21,691 bases of DNA, taken from assembly GCF_000003605.2 (NCBI RefSeq), contig NW_003153745.1:94552-116242 (forward strand). Direction: 5' to 3'. Source of the stretch: Saccoglossus kowalevskii. Lineage: Eukaryota > Hemichordata > Enteropneusta > Harrimaniidae. Shown here piece after piece: positions 12,946 through 21,691 of this stretch. A program made the position numbers and the translations under genes. Position 1 is the stretch's first letter. Every line of letters begins with the position of its first letter. The notes under the pieces are model-generated. The model saw only the letters and a program-made list of their open reading frames with translations. It was not told where the DNA came from and made no database searches.

Positions 12946-13888
12946 GTACGTACGTATGTACGCATAATTTGATCATTTCGCGAGCTCTTCCTGATGTCTG
13001 TGTGAAAGAGCCGGCAACAACGTTGATTGCCGATGCACGGCCTTTCCTGCGTATGTTAGGAATATTGACAGTACATTGTGACAAATCGATGTTTTATCGT
13101 TTTTCGATTTAAGCTTCAACTCATTTTGTTCATTTTTGGTGGATGACTCGCTGTCACTGGAGAATACACGGAACGTGCAGAAAATAACGCGATCTTACCT
13201 CAATGGTTGTAACTTCAAGGAGGATATAAACGTGGGGTGCTCACGCCTGTGTTGTATCCGTTATAAAATCGCGGGTGATATTCGCTAACTCAAGTCGTTG
13301 ATTTTGATTCTGAAATTCGGAGTCGCTATGCCTCTTTTTATTATTCCTCGGTCACAAGTATAATGTCTGATTAAATCATCAAACTCATCCTATACGGATG
13401 AACGTCATGACAAAGAAACGACGTGTCGTGCTGTGCTGTTTCATTTACGGCATTGTCGAAGAACGTTGTGCGCACTGAAAGTCTTTTCCACGTAACCTTT
13501 AGGCGTATATCTTCAAACATGAATGTTATGGTTAGAATTCAGTAGAAAACACTCAGCATATAGGATGGAAGAGTGGAAATAAAAATGACAACAACTTTAA
13601 ACCAATATCCGTCCTTTGCAAGACAGGGACAATTTTATTTATTTTAGATATATTTCAACCAATTCTTCAACCCGATCATGCGGCAAACCGCAGTACAAGC
13701 ACATTTTTAATCAACTCCGAAACAAAATCAATTTGTAAAATGAACATTGCTAGAGCTCCCGGTCTATGCATGTGCACGACTGCCTAGATCCTCAATCTTG
13801 CGACTCTTATCCGTGGAAGCCAGCCAATTTAAGTGACCAGGCTAGCTCTTCAGGGGAGTCCATCATTCACTATGTGATCTGTATTAGC

Positions 13889-13903
13889 GGTTGCTTGGCA
13901 ACC
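13889..13903 (+). promoter_or_regulatory. X-box-like RFX binding palindrome
   Basis: GGTTGC-TTG-GCAACC is a perfect inverted repeat with a 3-bp centre. It fits the X-box pattern GYTRCY, short spacer, RGYAAC, which is bound by RFX transcription factors. It sits inside a larger symmetric context, GCGGTTG at 13887-13893 and CAACCGC at 13905-13911. Known role: RFX factors activate ciliary genes in animals. It lies about 0.95 kb downstream of the putative exon 1, so an intronic enhancer role is inference. Confidence 0.35.
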
Positions 13904-14257
13904 TCAACCGCGCAAAAGTCGCAGACCTCGTTTTTAATGGCTACAGCGATAGTTGAGCGCACACCTTATAGGGAAAGTATTAATATTGTAAATAGTAAAT
14001 GGCATTATCTCGTTCCTTTCTTTTCCCACATGGTAGCTGTGCTTCGTGACTATCCACAATCAGTACCGCGTCATTTGTTCCATGAGTCAACCTCTGTGAG
14101 CCATCTAAGAAATCGAGTCTTGTATTGTACAATTGTATATGATGTAATCCTATATTATAATGTTTTGACGGTTTTGGGGCCACTAGTTTGAAATTACATA
14201 TCATTATTTATAAGCAATAAAAGCATGGATGATGAGACCCACCAATCATGTGTCAGA

Positions 14258-14275
14258 CACGTGTATCACGTGTAT
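14258..14275 (+). repeat. Tandem 9-bp repeat carrying two CACGTG E-boxes
   Basis: CACGTGTAT is repeated twice with no spacer, so two CACGTG palindromes are spaced exactly 9 bp apart. A related CATGTG lies 10 bp upstream, at 14248-14253. This is either a small tandem duplication or an E-box cluster for bHLH factors. The function is unproven. Confidence 0.6.
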
Positions 14276-15690
14276 CACCACTTGTCAATTACGTATCTAG
14301 ATAATTAAGAAGATGCAACATACATCAAAACTTCAATAACGCGGTGTCTCATCAGAACAGTCCTTCATCTACACTCTGGCCGCCCTGGAATCGTGTTTTG
14401 AATGAAGGGTGAATCAGAATAACGAATCCATTAGTATACATTAGCTGATATTATAAATCTTACTTTGTTCTCACTACTCTTGATTCTTTTTTACTGTGTC
14501 AGTTTCTATGAATGGCATTACAAAGGGCGTAAACACCGTGAACTTAGTATAAGTAAATGTTAAGATGGACAGAATAGTGGGAACTAGATATCATGCTATC
14601 GATGACTGACTACGTCACGCTGACTGTATATAAATATAAATATTAATTCATTAATGAACTACACCGTATTTAGTAAATAACCCATCGTCATAAATCACCG
14701 TGAACGCAGCTGCATGCTGTAATCGGTATTAAACGGGCGTGATATAGAATATACGGGGAAGGAGTAATGTTTCAACGCGGGCGTCTATAACGATCGACGT
14801 CAACAATTAGTCGACATTGAACGGTGGACAGCAGTACGAGTCTGAACTCACGCACTGTTCGACCGACCACGAGACAACGCGTGTGGTTTCTATGGAAACA
14901 CAATGCGAGCCATTGAGTCAGAAATGCCGTATTCTGAGCCATGACATATTTAACAAGACCACGTAAGCTAAATATCAAAATAGTCACCTAGTGTAAAAAC
15001 TTGGTGTTCAGACTGGAGCGTTGTGGAGAGGCGCGTTCAAAGAAGATAGCCCTAACCTCATTATTATTTTTAATATAAACACGTGGCAACGCATGGCAAC
15101 ATCAAAACAAATGGCGAGGGGACTGTATTAACAAGGACTATAAGAATATAACATGTTATCATATTAGCTTGCCACGCAGAATGTCGTGTTAATCGACAAT
15201 CCACGTTACTGCACTCTGTTACGACGGTTACAACGACACATTTTCGAAGCGATATCCGAGTAAATTAAAACTGCTTCTGAATATTCGCCACTTTAACGTT
15301 CACCATCAAATTATAGGTCTCTGAGTTGGTTCAGTAAATTAAATGTCATTTATTCCCATGAAAGTGTTCGATGATCACTGGTATTTATAATGTAGCTCAC
15401 TCGGTTTCAAATTTACTTATATATTTTATAGTACATTCAAATGTGAATTCCATTGCACACTGATCAACGACTAACAATCCAGTCAATCAACGGTGAGATG
15501 CGGTTGGCCTCGACCGTTGCCGGAGAAACCCGAGACTCTCAATATATATTGACGTGCGAAGAAGAATCGTACTGACTGACAAGAGTATTCATATTACGTC
15601 GCCCAGTTAACGCCATATTATCTTAGACGTAATTATATTCATCACTTGTTAATGTTTCACGCTTGTTTGTTATACGTTCTCTCATTTCAG

Positions 15691-15790
15691 TAGGGGAGAT
15701 ATGGAACCGGTTATGGAGGAGAAGCCTGGCAACGACGATGATGAACCGAATGAACCATCCGGGGACGAGGCGGACACCGAAGAAGAAGAA
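15691..15790 (+). other. Exon with translation start of CNG-channel gene
   Basis: Bounded by TTCTCTCATTTCAG|TAGGGG and GAAGAA|GTATGT. The first 10 nt are untranslated leader, then ATG at 15701. Position -3 is G and +4 is G, giving a favourable context. The exon ends in phase 0, which matches the phase-0 start of the exon at 20960. Confidence 0.6.
15701..15790 (+). CDS. CNG channel N-terminus, acidic cytoplasmic segment (30 codons)
   Basis: Begins MEPVMEEKPGNDDDEPNEPS and continues into an Asp/Glu-rich tail ending in four Glu. About half the residues are acidic. There is no signal peptide or membrane segment, as expected for the cytoplasmic, disordered N-terminus that precedes S1 in CNG channels and is poorly conserved between species. 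Assignment to this gene rests on strand, phase (0 into 0), distance and the start-codon context, not on homology. If the donor is not used, the frame continues 22 codons into the intron and stops at TGA 15857-15859. It could instead be the start of an unrelated acidic protein whose next exon is also missed here. Confidence 0.55.
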
Positions 15791-17235
15791 GTATGTGCGT
15801 CTATTAACCTTAACCTATTTTTTGTTTCGTTTGACAAATTTCCGAAAACATCGTCATGACAGAGGAGTTGATCCACTGTATCCAAAATTATGGGAACGTG
15901 CTGGATTTATTTCGATTTAATTGTATTTTAGTAGCAACACTTAGATGAATGTCGTAGAAAAAAAATCGTATGAGTATAAGCTAATAACATTGCCTGGAGC
16001 GCGCTGTCTAAGTAGACTGAGCGGGGAAATGGAAGACAACTGGAAGCAGTAGTATTTAATCACGAAATGTCAATGCACCTGACTAACGCTTCGTGAGCGA
16101 TGCGACTCAGTGTTACCTGTAAGCCATGGTGCATGTGAATTAGTCGATAATGGTCCATGCACGAACTACGGTGTATAAAAAAAACACACATACGTATACA
16201 AGTCCATAATATTATTAGCGTATTACAACTGACGTACATACACAAATTGTGGACTGAGGCAGACATTGGAAATGATTCATTGTACACCCATTGTTCAGCG
16301 AACACGGAGATGGGGAAGGGTTGCTTCTTCGTGGACTGGGAGCGATCTCCGCTCATATTAGTTCGTCACATTCATGACTATATGTTTAAAATTCAGTATA
16401 CAAACAAAAAAATTAATTTAACAATTCTATTTTGGTTCAAAACAAACATATCTTTCGAAAAGGCGGATTTCTCATACACATTTTACTCTTAACACTGTAT
16501 TACAACATTCACGCCCATGAGATTTTCATAGAAGAGCGTATATATTTGCGTAAATCGACTCGGACGTGATTTGAATATAGATCCCACTTGATTAAGTATC
16601 GCATTATCGTTGGAAAATTTAGCGGCCTCTGGCTACTATCATCACTGACTCACGATGATGGTACGTTTTACCACAGTCCTTCTACCCCGTTGACTTTACC
16701 AATATTAATGCGCATGCGCTATAAGACACGAATTTATACATTTACATACATGTATTTGAACGTGTGTAAATTAACCAATTACGAATATATAGTTGACAGA
16801 ATAATTTCTTCAATTCCTAGGAAACAATATCTGAGCAAATGTTGTTTCTAGTTTAATATATACTGTTTTTAGTATGTGTAAATACATTGGGCAATCATTT
16901 TAAATACGTCAAATTAATTATGTAAAATACGTAGTAATATGCACCTATATTTAGGGAAGCTGCGTAATTTCTATCTTTGACAGTGACTTTCCTTCATTGT
17001 GTTAATTTCATGAACTGTTCGACCGGAATACGCTCGGTTTGTGGGATGCCCGGTGGTCGAGGGGAATACGTGCGGTAATGCACGCAGTATACGTTTACTT
17101 TTGATTCTAGATTTTTCATTTTAGGTTTTAGTTTTATCATATACCTTACAGGGTCCATTAAAAATGCTACTAACGCTTTATTTATCTCGGCTATTAATAA
17201 TATTTCTGTCATTTATCCAAACGTTTTCCTTGCAG

Positions 17236-17584
17236 ATTGATAACAAATATCACACCCAGAAAAACAGTTCCTATATTATTCAAATGTTATACCGCAAAAT
17301 CACTGTATATTGTACACGGAGAACTGTATTTTGGTTTACAGTGCCGATTCTTCAAAATGCATTTGTTCCAATACGTTCTAGAAATAATATGTCCACCAGG
17401 GAAGTCACAGTTTCGCCAGATATCACGCCAATTAGAGTGCGTTCCGCAGAACTCGTGCTTTGCTCGAATTTCGCATTTCTTCGGTTTCAACGAGTTAACA
17501 TTACTAGAAAATTATACAGCTTCCGATGATTTTCTGTGTTACACACTTAATGAGGGATGTGTGCTAATAAGTAAAAATATATAA
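17236..17584 (+). other. Possible alternative exon or chance open frames
   Basis: A good acceptor, TTTTCCTTGCAG, ends at 17235. From it, one frame (reading from TTG at 17237) stays open for 115 codons with seven Cys and an N-glycosylation sequon (NYT near the end), stopping at TAA 17582-17584. A second frame, in phase 0 with the upstream coding exon, is open for about 97 codons. Neither peptide resembles a CNG channel or another family I recognise. Roughly one open frame this long is expected by chance in the window, so the call is weak. Confidence 0.12.
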
Positions 17585-18895
17585 ATATATTTTATCAAAA
17601 GGAGCTTTTTTTCACATCCCCACATAATAACATTTTTTTTTTTAAATGTTAACATTATACGCTAGCAAAATGTATCAAGCGTTCTAACTGAACGGAACCA
17701 TATGATTCGCTTCTACAAAGGATCTTGTTTTCAATACGTCATCTAAGTAACCGAGTTTGTTCTTTGTCTGATGTCGCAGCAATTAGAACATTAGCTTGCG
17801 TCGCACGGGAGTAGGAAACAGCTTTAAAGAGCTCCGTCTTGTAACAACATGTTTGAGAAATTACCACATAAAGAGAATAATGAGCAGACTAATTAGATCT
17901 ACGGTCAAATATATAAATATATCTTTCTCGGATCGACAGCTTTAGTCATCTACTACTTAATTAAGCACCAGTATCTATTGAGACCTGTCAGAGTAGAAAA
18001 CAGTATAACAATAACTCAGGACCTGACAGCTAAGTACGTTGCTATATGGCTGAGCGTCCTTGGAAAATATTGGGATCATTACTTCGAGAATTGATGTTCT
18101 TGGCTTTTGCGTATATGTTTGCTACACACATTTAAAATTCATTTGTTAACTACGTAGTTTACCACTATGCGAACGATTTTTTTTTCTACACGTGTACGTT
18201 TTTTTTTTTCGATCATATACTGTTACTATAGCTTTAATAGTTCATCATACTTTCGCTTGTTGCAAAAAAATGTTCGTCGAATTCGATACATGTAATAAGT
18301 TATTCGTTTGTAAGCCTCGGCGAAAAACTCAATAGAAGACTTGGATTTGTCTAGATTGTCGTAGGCGACATGATGAATTGACGAAAAATTCCCATCAGTG
18401 ATTCCTCAGAAACTGTTTAATTCGTATTAGGTGGTCCATGTATCTGTGGATGGATATAACTTCAATTTGCGGCCAATTTAAATTCTAGACAATAGCGACT
18501 CCTTGACGGTTCGCAAACAAGAGACGACTGCTCACATGTAGATGGGATTTTTTTTGTTCCGTTACTATGGTTTAGCTTGACACTTACGTGCGCACTGACT
18601 ATAATTTGGTATTTTCTTCTTCGCTTTATTCAGTTTCATTTGTACATACTTGCCGATATTGTATAATGTTACTGAAAAGAGATTACGTGTCTCATCGGTT
18701 GTAGATTTCAGAGCAATTCTGTATGCAACCTAGAAGCCATATCCGCCCCAGTGTTATGACGGAGTAAAATTGAGTCGTGCTTAATTATATATGTATATTC
18801 GGTGAATTTTCGAATCTTAGACATGGACTTTAATTACTTGAGTGATCCTTATCATATATAATAGTAACTAATTCTGTTTACTGGTAATTAAGCCA

Positions 18896-18912
18896 TATGC
18901 CGTTACGGCATA
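18896..18912 (+). repeat. Perfect 7-bp inverted repeat (hairpin)
   Basis: TATGCCG, loop TTA, CGGCATA. It is too short to be a terminator or RNA gene and lies in the long intron. It is recorded only as a symmetric element. Confidence 0.5.
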
Positions 18913-20135
18913 CCCAAAGGTGGGTGGATTACATTGCGGCGACCAGTGTCTATTATGTGATGTCACCCTCCTTCGTGATACAATTGTTTGATATAAAGTG
19001 GTATGGTTGCATATGAGTGGTGTCATGATCTTTTTTAGCATAACATATGAGTCCGTTTCAGAGGCATGAATCGAACAGGATCGGGTGTTTTTTGTTTTTT
19101 GCTACAAAAATTGTTTAATTCACGTGATGAGGGTCAAATATGGCGATGTTGTTAATGTTACATACAAGTAGACTATAATGACCTACCAACATGAACTATG
19201 TCTTGTAATCAGAATCAGCTGAGCGACTGGCGCATGTGGCCGTGACCGTTTTTGTGAAACACATGAGGCATCACTTCATGGCTGATTTGACTATATATGG
19301 AGATGTGCCTTTCAATTGTAGCTTCTTTGCGTTCTTAAATTTGCAGTTTCAATAAACGAATCATGTTTAATTGAGCTTGACGTCTCAGGCGCGATGTGAT
19401 TTTTATGTTCTAGCAATTGCCCCAGGGTAAAGTTAAGCAAAAAAAAAAGAATTGACTGACGTTCTAGTCTAGTTTGACCTGAGCAAATGGTTTCACGGTC
19501 AGGGCGAGCAATTAATAATAGCTACATGATTTTAGGATACCAATCAGGTTTAAAGATGTACTACTCATATTGCTTATCTGTTCTTTATTTTTGGATTTCG
19601 CTGACACTTCGACTGAGTATGTCACGTGTCATCATAATCTGCAGTTTCTGCTGATTTCAACACTGACAACTAAGAGCGGCTGCTAAGAAGAAGTCGTATG
19701 TTTAAAAGAAAAGGCCTCTGTACATTAGATCAACAATTTAAATATACATAATTGCAATTCTGACACAGAGTTGTTATGCTAAATAGATAAAGGTTTGAGG
19801 TTTCGAAGTGAAATATCTCTCAACTCCAAGTCCCTTGCCAGGGCGTCGTGGATCGTCAACAAATAATGTATAGACTCGCCTATCGCAATGTGAAGTCATA
19901 AAACAATATCATCCCACGTAACCAGTTGGCACTAAATATGTTGATACTATAATATTAATAAAACTACGTTTTACAAAACCATAACTGTCCCTTTTTTATT
20001 TCTAAATCCAGATTTTTGTATACGCCGCAGACAGTGGACTAGTATTGTAAAATTCTTAGCTGTCTTAATGAAAAACATGTGAAATGCACGTGATATTGAA
20101 TTCCTTTTTGCCAATCCGCTTCTTCCATTTATCAG

Positions 20136-20153
20136 CAAGTGGTCTCGGAGCAG
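20136..20153 (+). CDS. Candidate 18-bp microexon (QVVSEQ) of CNG-channel gene
   Basis: A pyrimidine-rich run (20101-20130) and ATCAG acceptor precede CAAGTGGTCTCGGAGCAG, then GTACAG. The 18 nt encode QVVSEQ, in phase 0 at both ends, so it would insert six residues between the acidic N-terminus and the pre-S1 block without shifting frame. The donor matches consensus at CAG|GTA but is poor at +4 and +5. The frame also stays open to 20354, so a longer exon cannot be excluded. A chance acceptor with compatible phase is a real alternative. Confidence 0.3.
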
Positions 20154-20959
20154 GTACAGGGTATATATTTCAGTATATGTGCGTTAAAACATGTTATGGT
20201 GACGTCACATCATTTACTCCGATCGGCGCTGAGCATCAATGATCAAATAATGCAGCTCTACAAGTCTACTGGGGTCTACTTTTTTCTCAACTTAATCGTT
20301 TTCAGATATTGCTTTCAGTTTATCATTTATACAATGCATATGAATCTGATATAAATAATTCCCGTGTGGGTAAATCAAGCATTCCTAGTACCCTTATCTT
20401 GCTACAGTAATATGTAAATTTCGTAATATATGTAGAAATATGCACAAGTATATTGTTCTACCGTCGATCACTTCAATTAATTTAAAAGGAAATCGACTCA
20501 CTCTATGTTTGATTTAGTGACTTTACGCCGATACATTGGTTGGCTAGTCGGCGCACGTATTACCCTCTTTGTGGGCAGCCCGTAGATTTACGATTCTCGG
20601 TAACCGTTGTTCTTCTGTGAATGCATTTGTTGTTATACTAACAAAATAACATACTGCGTTTGAAATTGCCTTTGCTATCTGCCTTGGGGGAATCAAACTC
20701 TCATTCAGAACCACATGCCTAATAAGTCACTAGTTCATGCTGAGCGGCAGTGAAAAAGGAACCGCCAAACCGTTGTCGCGTGAGACGTGACCCATTTGTA
20801 ATTTAATATGTCAATTTAGTGTCGAGATGTAAAAATGTGTTATAATGGTGATATTGACATTGGGTCGATTGCAATGTATGTTTAATATGCTTGAATTCAT
20901 AAATAAATGCATGCAAACAAAATGTTTTAAGATCATATGTTTTTTTGATTTGACTCTAG
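20154..20959 (+). other. Intron before the S1-entry exon
   Basis: It ends with a T-rich tract and TTTGACTCTAG at 20959. It contains a perfect CRE palindrome at 20200-20207. No coding exon is visible inside. Confidence 0.45.
20200..20207 (+). promoter_or_regulatory. Perfect CRE palindrome TGACGTCA
   Basis: This is the full 8-bp CREB/ATF consensus. A second perfect copy is at 5665-5672. An intronic position does not establish function, and an isolated 8-bp match is weak evidence. Confidence 0.2.
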
Positions 20960-21025
20960 AAACAATCTCAAGATCTGGGAGGATTTGTAGTTGATCCCGA
21001 GGGTGATTTCATCTATTATTGGATG
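20960..21025 (+). CDS. CNGA-like: Cyclic-nucleotide-gated channel, alpha-type: exon entering S1 (partial gene)
   Basis: CNG channels are tetrameric cation channels opened by cGMP or cAMP, and they carry photoreceptor or chemosensory currents in sensory cilia and microvilli. This exon has a CTCTAG|AAACAA acceptor, an ATG|GTAAGT donor, and 22 codons in phase 0 at both ends. The peptide KQSQDLGG is followed by FVVDPEGDFIYYWM. The Val-Val-Asp-Pro-x-Gly-Asp...Tyr-Tyr-x-x motif is the conserved block at the start of S1 in CNGA subunits. CNGB subunits and HCN channels differ here, so alpha-type is favoured. S1-S6, the pore, C-linker and nucleotide-binding domain must lie beyond 21691. Reading on through the donor meets a stop near 21123. 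The exon is short, so family assignment is good but subtype and orthology are open. Confidence 0.72.
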
Positions 21026-21691
21026 GTAAGTGTATTCGCTATTTTTTACGACATCATGTGTTACGCGAGGGAAGAATTCATCACCTTTCCCTTAATGCCA
21101 CAGACGCCAAGTTCGTATATTTGATCTGTATTGTATATGCGCTATCGTTACAACAAAGAAATATTATTGAGATAACATTGTTATAAAATCTCATATAGTT
21201 TCTTTAAGCGAGAAGTATGAAAATAGGCTAGAAATCGACATACAATCGAGTTCTGCTTTTGGACATAGTCACGCGATTATATTGTTGCAACTTTTACCCA
21301 GTATTACGTTAACATTGTCCTGCTCGTTTGGAGCACAAGCATCAATTGTCGGAAATCTTCATAATTTCACGATGTATCTTTCTACTGATTTTTTTTTAAT
21401 TTATCTGTATATTCTGTAGTCGTATATAGTATTTTTAAATTTCGAAAAATATAACTCAATTTGATTACATAGATTTAATATGTGTGTTGTAAAGTTCAAT
21501 CTTTTTTTTAAAAAAAAGAGGTGTATATTTTGTTCAAGTTGATTATATTTACCAAAACTCTTCAACATGGTGTGAGAATACCTGCAAAAAAGATGCGACG
21601 ATTGTATAAACGGATACAGATACGGCCTTTTTTCGGAACGATACTTTTTATTGTGCTCAATGCTAGGGTGTATAATAATTAGAGGTACTTC
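21026..21691 (+). other. Intron after the S1-entry exon, to window end
   Basis: It begins with the strong donor GTAAGT, and I see no further exon before the window ends. It includes an 18-bp perfect palindrome of C, eight T, eight A and G at 21501-21518. The next exon, expected to encode the rest of S1, lies to the right. Confidence 0.6.

Larger units (their letters stand above)
12946..15690 (+). other. Putative intron 1 of CNG-channel gene
   Basis: It begins GTACGT and ends TCTCATTTCAG, a good pyrimidine tract and acceptor. The interior is AT-rich and includes an open frame of about 142 codons (13766-14191) without recognisable motifs. It also has an X-box-like palindrome at 13889-13903 and a pair of CACGTG sites at 14258-14272. 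No further exon is evident, though an additional 5' UTR exon would be hard to see. Confidence 0.4.
15791..20135 (+). other. Putative intron 2 of CNG-channel gene
   Basis: AT-rich DNA beginning GTATGTGC. If the microexon at 20136 is not real, the intron runs to 20959. I searched for further phase-0 exons with charged, linker-like peptides and found none convincing. The acceptor-like site at 17235 opens two overlapping frames and is listed separately. A 7-bp-arm hairpin lies at 18896-18912, with CACGTG sites at 18189, 19121, 19623 and 20087. Confidence 0.45.

Noticed and set aside
12714-13084. Arg-, Cys- and Pro-rich minus-strand frames over the putative first exon
   Set aside because: They reflect the local rise in GC, which removes stops. 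No motif is visible, and the plus-strand donor and stop logic explain the segment better.
13766-14191. 141-residue open frame on the plus strand inside intron 1
   Set aside because: It is the longest frame in the window, but its length is only mildly unexpected at this composition. It has no domain, no repeat or compositional coherence, and no clear gene context. Transcript evidence would be needed to revive it.
15682-15885. Minus-strand Ser-rich frame
   Set aside because: It is the antisense shadow of the acidic GAA/GAC-rich coding exon; reverse-complemented Glu/Asp codons read as Ser.
16060-16492. Opposed open frames of 98 and 111 codons
   Set aside because: They overlap antisense to each other, lack motifs and lie in intronic DNA. 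The TTCAG at about 16297 has no plausible downstream donor in a coding frame.
16813-16855. Possible exon after the CAATTCCTAG acceptor reading ETISEQMLFLV then stop
   Set aside because: It opens in phase 0 but meets TAA after 11 codons and has no good donor before it.
19051-19115. tRNA-like T-arm text near CATGAATCGAACAGG
   Set aside because: No matching acceptor, D-arm or anticodon arm can be folded around it on either strand.
1-21691. Transposon proteins, CRISPR arrays, viral genes or a multi-gene accessory system
   Set aside because: No reverse transcriptase, transposase, integrase or capsid motifs, no regularly spaced direct repeats, and no cluster of real open frames were seen on either strand.

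Overview
The window looks like AT-rich nuclear DNA from an invertebrate animal. Its signatures are long non-coding stretches, GT-AG splice signals with pyrimidine tracts, microsatellites and homopolymer runs. There are no operons, no bacterial-type genes, and no tRNA, rRNA or CRISPR structure that I can see. A marine invertebrate, perhaps a lophotrochozoan, is my guess; the sequence does not fix the species.

The one gene I can support lies on the plus strand in the right-hand part. It is the 5' end of a cyclic-nucleotide-gated (CNG) channel, alpha-type. The key evidence is a 66-bp exon at 20960-21025, in phase 0 at both ends, whose peptide contains FVVDPEGDFIYYWM. This matches the conserved block just before and into transmembrane segment S1 of CNGA channels. 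Upstream, 15691-15790 carries a well-placed ATG (15701) followed by 30 codons of acidic, disordered-looking N-terminus. It ends in phase 0 at a GTATGT donor. A GC-richer island at about 12480-12945 ends in CAG|GTACGT and is the likely promoter plus non-coding first exon. If it is joined to 15691, there is an in-frame TAA before the ATG, which supports 15701 as the start. A possible 18-bp phase-0 microexon lies at 20136-20153. All remaining coding exons (S1 onward, pore, C-linker, cyclic-nucleotide-binding domain) fall to the right of the window.

Layout: 1-12480 is apparently intergenic DNA, or introns of something I cannot recognise. It holds a composite TGAC/TGAA/GGAA tetranucleotide array at 7581-7786, a 17-T run, a 13-C run and scattered E-box palindromes. 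12480-12945 is the putative promoter and first exon with short upstream ORFs. 12946-15690 is intron 1, with a near-perfect RFX-type X-box. 15691-15790 is the start-codon exon. 15791-20959 is a long intron, or introns around the microexon. 20960-21025 is the S1-entry exon, and 21026-21691 is intron.

No mobile-element protein and no novel multi-gene system is visible. The most worthwhile leads are the candidate microexon, the upstream ORFs, the X-box in intron 1 of a gene whose product typically works in sensory cilia, and a strong excess of CACGTG across the window.
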